DNA of 64,000 nucleotides from Tipula vernalis (Eukaryota; Arthropoda; Insecta; Diptera; Tipulidae), in NCBI GenBank assembly GCA_958295665.1, contig OY282560.1, forward strand, positions 87,334,311 to 87,398,310, in the 5' to 3' direction. Shown here one piece after another: positions 46,801 through 58,852 of the stretch. Numbering within the stretch: position 1 is the first letter of the stretch; each line of letters begins with the position of its first letter. A program made the translations under genes and the position numbers. A model generated the notes under the pieces. The model did not search any database. It was not told where the DNA came from and saw only the letters and a list, made by a program, of their open reading frames with translations.

Positions 46801-48337
46801 CATCTCTGAATTCTATGAAGGGCGAACCTAAGCAAGAGATCGCGCCCTTATAAATAAATATTTACATAATTATGAGCTTCATTTTCATTTTGGCATGTTA
46901 TGTGTGTTACGGAAATTAAGAAGCGTAATGACTTTCACTGGGTTTGTCTGGAAAGGGGTTACATTGAATGGTTTCGGGCGCTGCATAAAAATGATGATGT
47001 TTATAATATAAATATATTTATTTTATTTTGATTGAAACCAAAAGAAGTTTCCCTCCTAAAAATTAAACGGAGCTCCTGTAAACACAAGGTAGAGCAATTA
47101 ATCGAACTGCACTAAAATTTTACATAAACACGTTCTGAAGAGGATACCTCGTTTATTCGTTAAATTGAGGTTTACTACACTGATCAATTTAAAACGAATT
47201 TATAGGATTTAAAGCCAAATTGTCCATCCGACAACAGAATTGCACCAACAAGGTAGCGGCTTAGTAAATCAAACAATATAGTTAAATTTTCCCTAGATTT
47301 AACACAGTTTTTTCTCTTAATTCCTAAAAAGATACCGCTTTCTAACTATTAACGACTAATTCATATCCAAATTGTAATGAGATTTATTTAACTAGAGAAA
47401 TTAGTTCAAACGAGTCAAACAATACGCTTCATTTCACAATTATTTAAATATAAAAAAAAAATTGTTGAAAAGCAAGAAGAACGGTAAGAGCATAAAGAAT
47501 TTGAAAAGTATTAATTATAATTAGTGAATAAAATTTGAGTGTAAATAATTTGAGTAATTTCATTAAAAATTAATTAGAGTTCAAAGTGAAATTGAATCAA
47601 AAATAATTAAGCAGCATTCAAGTTGAATGAAATGGATTTCATGTTTGTAATTACATCAATTAAACAAACTCTTGTCAAATATTAAAAAACCATGACGAGA
47701 CCGAAAATTTGTGCCAAAGCGTTGTCTAATCCAATTCCATACACCGTTATCTAAATTCATCTTTAAACGTATACGTTATAAAACCAATCACCAACATTTT
47801 TTTTTAATTAAACTTTAGAAGTAGGTCCAGTAATTATTAATATAATCATACATCTCTGGTGTACCGTTAAAATTCTTAAAAATTTAAATTTCTCCGTTCA
47901 GAGAGCATTCACAATGTTCAAAATTTAACATCCACAACATCACGTGAGAATTGGTTAATAAAATTCTTTGCCCGGGTGTTACAGTCCGGAGTATAGTGTT
48001 GCAGTTCATTGTGTACCATTCAATCAACACAAACAGCTTTTGTGATAGATTCGCGACCTCCTGGCCACATTATATTAGGTTTTCTATATATCCTACCGCC
48101 TCCCTCCCTAATATAACAGCGTGATATCGTTTTGGGGGCATTCCATACTAACCAGCTATTCAACTATTTAAAAATTTACTAAATATTATTTGTCATTAGC
48201 GAAATACTGCTTTGTATAATAAGATGCATTAACCTTGATTAATATTTATGAGAATGGCGAAAAAACAAAAATATCAAAAATGTATGACAGGAACTGCAAC
48301 ATTTTTTAATCGATGTTTTGGAGTCCAAGTAATCTAC
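46801..48337. other. No gene recognised
   Basis: AT-rich; might include what is left of the gypsy 3' end. No open frame of note and no inverted or direct repeat that I can define. Confidence 0.4.
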
Positions 48338-48340
48338 TTA

Positions 48341-48705
48341 GGCCCGTTGCACATTTCAGCTAAGCTAAGCTGTGCGATGTAGGCTATGCGCATAGCTTTC
48401 GGTTATAAATAAAGAGTTTTAATGGAACGTTACACACTTGAGCTAAACTATGCGAGCTATGTTTTTTAGCTCGAGTTGTCTTCGCCTTGCTATGTCAGTT
48501 AACATCGCTCACATATACACTGATGCTTTTGTATATTTTTTTATCAACTCGTAGGCTACTTAGTTATATTAGGTATCGTATCATAAATCATAATAAATGA
48601 ATTTTGCAAAAACATCAATGTATGTGTGGAGTGACCTAAGCGAGCTAAACTATGCTAATATAAATTACGTTTCTCGCTTAGCTTAGTTGAAATATACTAT
48701 GGGCC
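48341..48705. mobile_element. PIF/Harbinger-like MITE
   Basis: 365 bp. Ends GGCCCGTTGCACATTTCAGC and, from the right, GGCCCATAGTATATTTCAAC, both followed by TAAGCTAAGC (about 25 of 30 positions alike). Flanked by TTA on each side (48338-48340 and 48706-48708). A 3-bp TTA duplication and GGCCC-TTGCACA type ends are typical of PIF/Harbinger. GAGCTAAACTATGC-like subrepeats lie inside. It is unrelated in sequence to the autonomous Harbinger at 58.5 kb. Confidence 0.75.
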
Positions 48706-49113
48706 TTAACCATTATAATTTTGTTATAGTGGGAAAAGTAAAAATTATAGGTGGATAAAATGTATATTCTGATAACATTTAAGAGCTCATGTAGAAGAAA
48801 AATGTGAGTATTCTTAAAATTCAACATACATATGTAGCGTCCACTTTAATTTATGGCAATTAATCTTTGGGTTGTTTTCATTATGTACCTAGAGCAGCAA
48901 CAAATTGGCGATTATATATTTAATTTAATTACGGTAATTTCATTATTTTATGTTTTTGTTGATTTATTACGAATCAATAAAAATTATCTAATAATAAAGT
49001 TTTCTGCATCTTAATTTTACCACGTAACCCCCATTTTCCAAGATTTTATTAGTCTTAAGCAACAATTAATAATTTTATTGGAAGTATTTACACAAATTTA
49101 GTACTTATATTTG

Positions 49114-49566
49114 ATGGCTCAATTTATTGTAAATATAACCTTCACACACGGAATAAAACAAGCAAGAATAAAAATGAATTACTCCTTGGGGTACGTCCAA
49201 AATGGAAAATGCGTATTTAGCAAGAACAAAACTGTTTGTCCACCTTTGAAGCCAGGAAATATTCCATTGGGTAACATAATTGTGGAAATTGAATCATGCG
49301 GATTCAATTATGAGGTGTTCCAAATTTTGATGGCAGCACTAAGAAATTTTCGAAAAAATTACCAAGACATTAATCAATTGGACTTCGATATAGTTAATAT
49401 TTTGAACAAAAAACAAATCAAGGCATACAAGGTTACCAGTTCAGTTATTCTCGATAAAATCGATTACATAATTAGAGCACAGAAGCTTATAGATAAGAGA
49501 GCATATAAATTATTAACAAAAAATCCGTTGAACATTTTGGCCAAAGATGCCATACTCAAATTTTGA
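49114..49566 (+). CDS. Unidentified 150-codon ORF
   Basis: The ATG at 49114 (a TTG codon precedes it in frame) begins a protein I do not recognise. Composition is normal for a folded protein, with about 17 percent Lys+Arg, two CxxxxxC-like cysteine pairs (GKCVFSKNKTVC) and a segment IPLGNIIVEIESCGFNYEVF. There is no signal peptide or membrane segment. The second half looks helical (FQILMAALRNFRKNYQDINQ). It sits in AT-rich DNA where such a long stop-free frame with ordinary codons is unexpected. The nearest neighbours are a Harbinger-like MITE and foldback family A. It could be a fragment of a transposon ORF, an endogenised viral gene or a young host gene. Confidence 0.45.
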   Translation: MAQFIVNITFTHGIKQARIKMNYSLGYVQNGKCVFSKNKTVCPPLKPGNIPLGNIIVEIESCGFNYEVFQILMAALRNFRKNYQDINQLDFDIVNILNKKQIKAYKVTSSVILDKIDYIIRAQKLIDKRAYKLLTKNPLNILAKDAILKF

Positions 49567-49863
49567 AAAAGATATCAACCTTTTCAAGCGTCGGAACTGC
49601 TTCTTATAAATTATGCTGAGATATTAATACATTTAATATTAGACGTGAAAAATTTGTAGCAGAGTGCCAAGAAAACCGAGTGGAATACGTTTCTAGGTGA
49701 TTTTATGAACAACATTTTTGTGCGAATTTTTGTAACAATAAACTGACCAAGTGCACACAAAACATAAGTAACTAAATCATCAATTAACGAAGCTTTTCAT
49801 AATTTAATTAACTCTAATTCAATTGCCAGGTACTGTAATGAAAAAGTAATATAGTTACTCAAG

Positions 49864-50738
49864 CCTCAAATTGAACCTTTAACATTTCAAATTGAACCTT
49901 TAGCAAATTATACGAATGGCCAATTAGGATCTAATTTATCTATTTCTTAACGGATTTTAGTCAAATTTGATATCCGATTATGATGAAATATGACATGTGC
50001 GTTGGAAATGGGATTCCAAAAATGATTTTCCAACTAAGTTTTGGAATATGGTCAGCTAGGAAAGAACTTGTCGATGTTTTAACGTGTGCGATGGTAATGG
50101 GATTTTAAAAGGAATTGTAGATAAAGTTTTGGAATATGGCCAAGTATTACGGAACTTTGCTATTCCTTAACCGAGTATAATGAAATACGAGATTGGGAGT
50201 GTCTAATTTCGCAACTCTGCACTATACCGTTATTAGTTTCGATAGTGAGGCGCGCTTCCACTACACACTATATTGTTTTAAGGAAGGCCAAACTTTCTGC
50301 TTTGATAGTAAATACTCAGAAAACTTAACCCAAAGTTTAAAGCGAAGGATTGGCAAGAAAATTTTCTAATGGAACTTGAATATTATTACGGAGATAAGCC
50401 TTAAAGAAACCTCAACAGCTGCATGATTCACAAAAACCTAAATAGACAACATTATTGAAGCCATGTTGACATATTTCTCACAATCTTGTCTAAATATAAT
50501 TTTTGGTCACATTTCCTTCTATTCGTTGGAAATGTCAAAATTTATCATAATCGGCTAATAGCTAAGTTATATTCTTGTTGACCATATTACAGAACTTTAT
50601 ACAAAAATCATTTTAGAATCCCATTTCCAACGTGAATAGCCAAGCTTCATCTTAATTGGCCATTTATATAATTTGTTAAGGTTTCAATTTGAAATGTAAA
50701 CAGTTCAGTTTGAAGTATAAAGGGATCAATTTGAATTG
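49864..50738 (+). repeat. Foldback repeat family A, copy 2
   Basis: Same order as copy 1: units with GTTTTGGAATATGGYC-type core near 50030 and 50130, a unique centre (50235-50575, matching 1145-1510) and a reverse unit near 50580-50630. The outermost parts pair as inverted repeats: ACATTTCAAATTGAACCTTT on the left and, from the right, ACATTTCAAATTGAAACCTT, each followed by AAATTATAYRAATGGCCAAT. It lacks the nested foldback of copy 1. A minisatellite starts at its right edge. Confidence 0.8.
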
Positions 50739-50739
50739 T

Positions 50740-51236
50740 AAAATCTGCATGATGGTATAATGGTATGATGGTACATTGGTACGATAGTATAATTGAATGA
50801 TGGTATGACAGTATGATCGTATCGTGGTAAGATGGTATTTATGATAGTATGATTGTGTGATGTTAAGATGATATAGTGGTATGATGGATTGATATTATTG
50901 TGTGATGGTGTGATGGCATGATTGTAAATATGATACAACATACGATGGTATGACGGTATTCATTCTAGAATGATGGTATGATGGTATGAGGGTATGATGG
51001 TAAGACGGTATAATGGTATGACGCGGTTGGATAGTATGATGATATCATGACCTGCCTGACAGTATGATGGTATGATTATACGATAGTATGATGGTACAAT
51101 GGTATGATGGTATGATTATAGGACGGTATGATGGTACGATGGTATAGTGGTATGATGGCACGTTGGTATGATTATATGATTGTATAAGCTACGATGGTAC
51201 GATGATATGATGGTACGATTTTATGATGATATATGT
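50740..51236 (+). repeat. 10-bp minisatellite (ATGATGGTAT)n
   Basis: About 50 degenerate copies of a 10-base unit ATGATGGTAT, with variants ACGATGGTAT, ATAGTGGTAT and ATGATTATAT. The period shifts in places, so copies are diverged. A minus-strand 71-codon frame made of repeated Asn/His/Thr/Ile is an artefact. Confidence 0.92.
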
Positions 51237-52739
51237 GTTAGTCGTGCTGGGGTGACGGTTTCCATTTCCCGGGGGGGGGGGCATCGTCTTTGGGTCTGTC
51301 ATTAGAGTGTCCCTTCATATTTTATAGGCATCGGTGACTGTAGCGACTGGAATACAGCATCCCAGTAGGCGGGCCGATGAGGGAAGGCTCTTTTGGCAGA
51401 CATGACGGAGATATAGCCTGGGATTGAAGCTGTTGCTCCGTACGATCGCATCTCGTTTATTATTTCCTTAGCTTCTGAGGCCGTGACAAAAATAGTTTCA
51501 ATCTCTCTTTTCACTTCATTCTCTATTCACTTCTAGTTTTGTTAATTTTCATGCGGTTATTCAAGCATGGGAATATGTCTGGAAAACCCCACCCGCACCG
51601 TGAGCTCTAGCTAGCTACTATACCGCACCAGACCTCTATTCTGATGTCTGTTAACGAAGCCCTTGCGGGTTTCGTTACAAGCTTTGGAATCGAGTTAATT
51701 TTGGGATTGGGTTGGAAAATAAGTGTAGAGTCGAGTAGGGGGTTGGGATTTGGGTTGAGTTAAGTTGAGTTAGGATTAGAATTAGGATTTAGTTAGCTTG
51801 CATTGGGGTGTGAGTTGTTCGGTTGGGGAATTATTTAAGGGTTGATTTGGAGTTAGATTAAGCATTGATTTCAAAGTGAATTTTGGGTTGATTTGGTGAT
51901 GTAATTTATGGTTGGGTTGGCCATTAATTTGGTGATTGCATTTAGGATTATATTGCGATTGAGATAGAGGTTGAGTTGTAAATTGAGTTGTAGGTTAAGC
52001 TGAAGATTTACTTAAGAGGTTCATTTCGGGATTGATTTGGTAGTTGAATTAATCAACGGTTTCGAGACCGTGAAGCCTGTTTGTCGGTTTCGTAATAATA
52101 GTACTTGTAAAAAACCCGTGAAATTGAGTCGCACGCAAGATGTCAATCTGTAATAAGTAGCGCTATTTTTTATTTATTTTGAAAGATTTTGTATATACTA
52201 TGTGTTTAATTGTTTACTCTAAAATCAGCATAAAACGATAATTTTCGATAATTTTTTCTCAGGAAATTCGCAAAGCTCCCTGGGGTGCGATTCCGGTTCA
52301 GTGATAAAATGAAATGATAACTTTGAATCGGTGTAAACAAAGTAAAAAGGAGAATTCATTATTATTCGTATTATGCCTACTTTGAAATTTAAATGTTTGA
52401 ATTTTATCAAGAAGTAAAGCAAAGGGAAAATAATTATTTAATGTGCTAGGTTTACAAGAGTAGTAAAAGCTGTATTTGCTATACTTATACCATTCAATAT
52501 ATATTGTTCTGAGTATTTCCCGGCAGATTACATTGTGTACAGGTGTGATCGGTCGTCACTAACCTGTGTCAAAACAAGTGGGGAGGTATGCTGATCGCTG
52601 TTCATTTATCTATTGTAAGTGTAGCTGTTGACATAGTGATCCAACAATAGAGCTTAAATGTGTTAAGGTCAATATTTTCAGAATTTGTTTTACATTATTG
52701 CGGCTTATACATCTGAAGTTTATGCGACATAAACTGTTT
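51237..52739. other. Unassigned DNA with G-rich low-complexity stretch
   Basis: Contains a run of 11 G (about 51272-51282), a 24-bp near-palindrome at 51653-51676 (AACGAAGCCCTTGCGGGTTT plus CGTT) and a stretch at 51690-52060 in which TTGGGTTG/GAGTTGG-like words recur without fixed period. A minus-strand 70-codon frame (51302-51514) is not recognised. Confidence 0.45.
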
Positions 52740-54260
52740 ATATAATAAGGTTTCCAAACTCAACTTGGATGAAATCGTGCTGATACTTGGTGATTTCAAC
52801 TTACCGAACGTTAAATGGCTATAGTTGATGAAGATGTAAATTGTATCATTCTACACAGTATAACATCGGGTGCTGAATCCATCTGCATAGATTCTATTTT
52901 GTTGTATGCCTTTGTCCAGATGAATAATGCTGCCAACTATAATGAAACATTTCTGGATTTATTTTTCGCCAATTCAACGATGTCAACCATAAATCAATGG
53001 AAACAAATTTAAATACATCAGAGTTTTTGTAGTCTAATTCTAATATCAACAATTGTAATTCAATTAAATTTTTTGATTTTAGGTCTTATTTCAAATCGGT
53101 TTACTGGGATTCGGGCTTTTCGTTGGCGGACATGAATACTAACCGTGATGTGCAAATATTCTATGGCATTTTATTCAATGGCTTCAACGGGTATGTCCCA
53201 ATTTCTGTTGGAAAGGTTAATCTTAACAATCCTCTGCGGTTTAACAACGACCTAATAAATCTTCGAAATCGTAAAAAAAAAATTATATCGAAGGTGGAAG
53301 TTCTCCAAGAGTGCTGATGATAGACTATCATTTTTAGATTTACTGAAACAGTTTGATTGTTTACATTGTACTGCATACAAGAATTTTATTGCTACGGTTC
53401 AACATAATATGGATAAATAATATGAATCCAAAATCTTTCTGGAATTTCGTTGACTCCAAAAGAAAAATTTGTTTTTGTTTCCGTCAACAATGTCGTTCAA
53501 TGATATAACTGAAAATGTTTATAAACGTACTGATATTGTTGAAGATGAAGACAATTGTACCAACACGCTTGTATATTCCTCTCCAGATGATATCATTAAA
53601 TCCCTTCATCTTTTTAAGGATGGATGTGGCCCAGACGGTATTTCTTCAAATTTTCTTAATACTGTAATGAAATGGCTTGGCCTTCTCTCACTTGGAATTC
53701 GTTTCATATTGTACCGGTGTTTAAATCAGGAAATAGAAGTGAAGTATCTAACTACAGAGGTAGTTCATTATTGTCGGGAATTCCTAAATTGTTTGAGTCG
53801 ATTGTTTGTGATTATATGTTTATCGGTCTTAAGTCGCAAGGTTTTCCGAGGAGGTTCTTCTGTATCAAACTTAGTAGAGTTTATGAAGGAGAGGTGATTG
53901 AAGGCAATGCTCAACTTGATGTTATTTATACCGACTTCGGTAAGGCGTTTGACTTCTGGAAAAATTAAAATTACTTGCTATCAATAATAATTTGATCAAA
54001 TGGCTTGATTCATATCTTACTGGGCGGATGTAATGTGTAAAAATTAACAATAGTTTATCTGATACAATCTATGCAATTTATGATATCACGGAAAGTATAA
54101 AATTTTCCCGTTGTCTTATATATGCCGATGACCTACAAATATTTTACCCTCTTCAACTGAGTAGTTTTTGTGACTTTATTTTAGTGACTAAATTGTTTTT
54201 GTCCCGATATTCTTCCAATTTTTCAGAAAGCATTTCAGAAGATAAAGATGATAACACCAC
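52740..54260 (+). pseudogene. CR1/jockey-group LINE ORF2, decayed
   Basis: Pieces in order: the endonuclease motif LILGDFNLPNVKW (about 52780), then FDFRSYFKSVYWDSGFSLADMN and RFNNDLINLRNRKKK (53070-53280), CGPDGISSNFL (about 53630), and RT VPVFKSGNRSEVSNYRG, LSGIPKLFESIVCDYMF (53710-53820), DVIYTDFGKAFDFW (53920; catalytic Asp kept) and CLIYADDLQIFY (54115; catalytic pair). Frames change at least five times and the palm centre is deleted. Style matches the minus-strand LINE at the right edge (VYTNFLKAFD), so the two may belong to one family. Confidence 0.75.
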
Positions 54261-55088
54261 AGAATAAAGCACAAATACAATTAATCAGCCAAAAACATTT
54301 TTGCCCTTACCTTTCATTTTACGTGTCGAACGAGTTTTATTTCTGGAATTTGCGTCCACTTAACGACAATTTAACATTGACGAATCTTACCTTCGCAAAC
54401 CCGACGTGAAAAAATTATGTCGACATTTTTTTAAACAAAAACCTCATTGTGAACTAAGGCTAATAAACCTATACCAGGTTTTATTATTTTCATTTTGCAA
54501 AATCTTTCTTTATAGAAGGTATTTCAGGGTCACTTTTCACTTATTTATTTCAAATAATTAGAATATTTTAAGGCTTTTTAAATTTCCTAGAGTAGATTTT
54601 CCGTTGATTTTGAATTTGCAGTTGCCCAATTATACAAATTATTCAGATTCTATAAAAAGAAACTGAAAGATATAACGTGAAACATCGGGTTATCGAATCA
54701 AACGGGTTAAAATTTAAAATCTTAAAAATAAACGTTTACATGCATAGGTATACATACATATATCGCAGTGCACACAAAAATTTGGTACATCACTTTTCTT
54801 AAGAAATAATTTATTTGTAAACGTAATTAAAGGTATTCTACATATTTCAGTAATCATTATTGTATACGTACAAATTTTATCATCGGCGACAAAAAAATTT
54901 TCATCGACAAAAACCAGTCTGATAAAATTATTGAATCTCTTTCAAATTCGTCATAAATTTATCATTCGTCGCTTACTTGAAATCACAAAACACCGTTTAT
55001 AACTGTTATACTTTTATCAGATTTCATTATCCGAACCAGAATCGCATCCTGGTGCAATAAGACATACAACTTCCACAAAAGTTATATA
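54261..55088. other. No gene recognised
   Basis: AT-rich spacer between a LINE remnant and a gypsy element. I looked for a 5' LTR matching 57977 onward and did not see one. Confidence 0.4.
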
Positions 55089-55093
55089 CGCAA

Positions 55094-55562
55094 ATGGGTA
55101 AAGAGAGACACACAAACGACAGTATGTGTCCAGCAACAAATGTGATATGCCATTCGTGCAGGCGAAGTGGTCACTATGCGTCATGTTGCATTAAAACAGG
55201 CAGAGCACAAATTTATCAACAACAAAAAAACAGTGGATATACCACAACTGCAACACGCACCAAAGGTGATCCATGTAAGTCGGGAAACATTCACAAAATG
55301 GCCGCAACGTCTACAGATGACAGTAACAGCAATGACTATAAATCATGTTACTAAAACAAGTAAGCGCATTGACGTTTACGTTAATGGAATCAAAGCTACA
55401 TTCCATCATCGATGAACGTCTCTGGAAACAAATAGGCCAACCAACGTTAATACAGGCACCTAAGCTGATGACTTACGGCAGTCATCAATTACAAACTCTG
55501 GGTCAGGCAGATATATGTACATGCAACCTACAACAACGAAACACTTAAATTACCAGTAATTG
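55094..55562 (+). pseudogene. gag knuckle and protease remnant
   Basis: The CCHC knuckle reads CHSCRRSGHYASCC (about 55155-55196), the nucleic-acid-binding motif of gag. The protease region follows in other frames: IDVYVNGIKATF (about 55366) and IIDERLWKQIGQPTLIQAPK (about 55405). Between these the segment holding the catalytic Asp-Thr-Gly is missing, with a shift at the junction (about 55400). So the protease is inactive by deletion. Confidence 0.7.
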
Positions 55563-55564
55563 TC

Positions 55565-56827
55565 ATGAAACAGGCAAAACCTTTTTTGTTTGGTTTACCA
55601 TGGTGCGAAGCTTTCAACATGCCATTTCCCGCACGCGTTTATTCGATTACAAACGCCGAAACACTTACAATGATACAGGCACCCCAAACACACACAGGGT
55701 TAGCAAATATGTTTGTAAATTACGACGAATTATTCAGTGATACAATGGGGCGCATCAAAGACTACAAAGATAAAATACACTTGAAACATGATGCAAAACC
55801 GAAACGCTCCGACCCCCGATATGTCAAATTCGGGATACAGAACAATATCGAAAAGGAAATCAACAGATTAGTCAGCGAAGGCGTTTTGACACCAGTCGAT
55901 CCAAATGAAACACCGGTAGAATGGGCTACACCAACTGTAAACGTACCAAAACGCAACGGAGACATACGAATCTGTGGGGATTTCAGCGTTACGATAAACC
56001 ACTGCTTGCTATTGGAGAAACATCCAGTACCATTATTTGATAATTTACGGCGCACACTTGCTGGTGGAGAACGATTCTCCAAAATCGATTTAAAGGATGC
56101 GTATCTACAGTTTGAAGTACATCCTGAATCACAACATTTACTCACAATCTCAACGCACATGGGATACTACAGATACAAACGATTATCGTTCGGAATAGCA
56201 AACACTCCGGCTATTTTCCAACGATAAATGGAAAAATTATTATCAAATATTGACTCAGTGGCGATATACTTCGATGATATTGCTATCACAGGAAAAACCG
56301 ACGCCGAGCACATGCACAATTTAAAAGAAGTACTCACAAGATCACAACAAGCGGGTTTCCGGATCAAACGAGAGAAGTGCATGTTCTTCCAGAACGAAGT
56401 GGTGTACTTAGGACATCGCTTCAACAAAGAGGGAATTTTTCCAACACAAGACAAACTGGCCACCATAATCAACGCCAGTCCACCAACGAACACCCGAGAG
56501 TTATGCTCATTTATGGGGCTTGTAAATTTCTACGAGCGATTTATACCGAAATTGCACGGCACAGCATCTGATTTACACACACTATCAGGGCAAAATCAAC
56601 GTTTCAAATGGACGAGTCATGAACAAGTAATTTTCAACGAAATTAAGTCCCAGCGTTCACGTGCACAGGCCTTACACCCCTATTATGATGAAAAGGATCT
56701 GTATGTTACATGCGAATCAGACAAAGGAATTGGTGCTGTCCTTAGTATTAATTGTGTGTACACAACAGATGTGCCAAAAATCACAATTGCAATCGTTTCT
56801 ACAGCGCAAAGACAGAAAACAATATGA
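55565..56827 (+). pseudogene. Gypsy reverse transcriptase with one in-frame stop
   Basis: RT motifs in order: VEWATPTVNVPKRNGDIRIC, FSKIDLKDAYLQF (catalytic Asp), RLSFGIANTPAIFQR, then TAA at 56225-56227. The same frame continues with the YFDD box (VAIYFDDIAITG), MGLVNFYERFIPKL and the RNase H start (LYVTCESDKGIGAVLS, where Glu-Ser-Asp stands at the usual Asp-Ala-Ser). The frame ends at 56825, so most of RNase H is lost. Apart from the TAA the RT is well kept. Confidence 0.82.
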
Positions 56828-56844
56828 GGATGTGGCAAGGAAGA

Positions 56845-57948
56845 ATGGTGCTACCTGCATCATTACGTATAGCCGCACTCCAACGGCTACACAGCGGCCA
56901 TCCGGGTATTGTAGCTATGCGTGCAATGGCTCGGTATTACATATGGTGGCCAAAACTCGATGAGGACATTGACAACTTCGTTAAACGATGCCAAAGTTCA
57001 AGTTGTCAAGAGAACCGAAACGGTCAACAAGAAGTGCCATTATACTCATAGATTTCGCGGGACTTTTTAAAAACAAACATTTTCTGGTCGTAGTGGACGC
57101 GCTTTCGAAATGGGTAGAAGTCTATACGATGACAAGAATCACGACAAACATGCTTGAGAAAGTGCTTACCAGTTTGTTCGCTCGTTATGGAGTGCCTCAA
57201 GTAATCGTTAGTGACAATGGAACCTCGTCACGTCTCACGAATTCAAAACATTTTGTGAGAAGGAGGGAATGAAACATATTACGTCCTCGCCATACCACCC
57301 AAAGACAAATGGATTAGCAGAAAGATTCATTCAAACATTTAAACGACGAATAAAGTCAAGCGAAAATTATAACGAAGATCTCGATGCTCAGTTCAACGCA
57401 TTTTTATTTAGTTATCGCAACACACCACATAGTACAACGGGCAAAGCTCCATCTGAGGTATTTTTGGGACGACGGCTTCCAAAAATCTTCGATAACATAA
57501 AGCCATCTATTCAACGTAACATAAACAGTCATAATTTAAAAAGCCAGTTGTACCACGATAGAGACAACATCAAAGAACGCCATTTCAATGCAGGTGATAA
57601 CGTATGGGTGCGAACAGACAATGATACGAAATGGAACCCTGGGACAATCACACAGCAAAATAACAGCTGGTCATACAGCGTTGCATTTCCCGATCAAACC
57701 ACCAAGCGCAGAAATGCAGATGCAATCCGATAACGTCAGAGCCCACTGACTGCGGCATTAGATAGCAGCCCACACCAACTACAAGGATCCGCAAATTCAT
57801 CTGCCACCGTTCAACAGAATCGCAGTCCTCAAAATCAACAGGTTTCGGTAACCGGGTCTGAACCAACAACGGTAACAGTAGATCCAAATCCAGTTATTCG
57901 ACGAAGCCAACGTCCACATAGGGCACCAGTTCGTTTGGATTTGTGATC
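56845..57948 (+). pseudogene. Gypsy integrase and C-terminal tail, frameshifted
   Basis: The zinc-binding part reads LHSGHPGIVAMRAMARYYIW, then CQSSSCQ (about 56885-57010). The core follows with IDFAGLFKNKHFLVVVDALSKWVEV (first Asp), VIVSDNGTS (second Asp, about 57215), a shift at about 57265, then SPYHPKTNGLAERFIQTFK (catalytic Glu), YRNTPHSTTGKAPSEVFLGR and a C-terminal beta-barrel-like part (NAGDNVWVR). The frame stops at 57733. A Pro/Arg-rich tail continues to about 57946 in another frame (RRSQRPHRAPVRLDL). Two small shifts and a short deletion before IDFAG make it inactive. Confidence 0.82.
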
Positions 57949-57976
57949 GCAGCGCTCAACTGTGGTGGGGAGGAAT

Positions 57977-58160
57977 GTCATGTGGAGCCAGCTTTGAAAG
58001 TATTAAAGGTACTCTTTTTTAGTTTTGACAGTAGTATGTTAGGTTAGAATTTTTCCTGTACACGAACAGACATATGTAATTCTAAATATTAATAAAGAAT
58101 ATTAATCCACACTTATTATTTTAATCTACGATCAATATCTTGTTTAGAAACACTAAACAT
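57977..58160 (+). repeat. Probable 3' LTR (start clear, end uncertain)
   Basis: Follows the purine tract GGGGAGG and begins TGTCATGTGG, the usual TG start. AATAAAG occurs near 58090. Without a second LTR copy the end cannot be fixed. Confidence 0.5.
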
Positions 58161-58852
58161 AACACATGTTTCATGAATATTTTCGTATAAAAATAATATA
58201 AAAGCTCATAATTCTTGTAGACTAAAAATGTAAATGAAAACAATCGTTTTCCCATATAGTTTCATAGTAAAGAAAAAATTGTATGTACCTTATTTTAAGC
58301 TTAGCAAAAAATACAGTCAATGTAGAGGCTCTTATTTATAGAGTAGGCTCTGGTCTTTTACCATTGTCAATTTTGTTTAGGCAAATTTTAAATCCCGCGA
58401 TAAACAAAGCAAGCTGAAATATTTTTCCTATGTGAATACTTCATTGTTTCTGTTATGATTTTTTATTGACGTCTAGAAATGTCTAAATTGACAAAATTAT
58501 TTGGTAATACGAATACAAAATATCTCTAATGGTTGTACAACTAGTATGTAGACTAGTCTGCAGACTACACCACACACTTTGCAACTTGTTGTACAACAAG
58601 TTTGAAAACATAGAAAGTAGAAACAGTCAAAATATTTTATTTTTTATAGTGAGCGTATACAATTTTTGTTTTTCCAAATATAAGTAAATACCTATCAAGT
58701 AAAATTATTCCAAGTCAAAATTATTTAAGTAAAATTAAAAAAACGAAATTATAAATATGAGTGAAAGTGATGACATTACTGCTTTAATTGTTATTGCGGA
58801 AGTTTTATTTCAAGACAAAGAACAAGAGAAACGCAGAAAAAGAAAAATTTGA

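Larger units (their letters stand above)
55089..58160 (+). mobile_element. Gypsy-group LTR retrotransposon (K02A2.6-like), 5' truncated
   Basis: Coding blocks from a gag zinc knuckle to the end of pol, followed by a purine tract (GGTGGGGAGG near 57964) and a probable 3' LTR beginning TGTCATGTGGAGCCAGC at 57977. No 5' LTR is found. The LTR end is uncertain, somewhere around 58100-58170. The polyprotein style (SDNGTSS, YHPKTNGLAERFIQTFK) is that of the Mag/K02A2.6-like gypsy branch. Confidence 0.75.

Noticed and set aside
51690..52060. Telomere-like or subtelomeric TTGGG repeats
   Set aside because: No fixed period, and the words do not match the TTAGG insect repeat.
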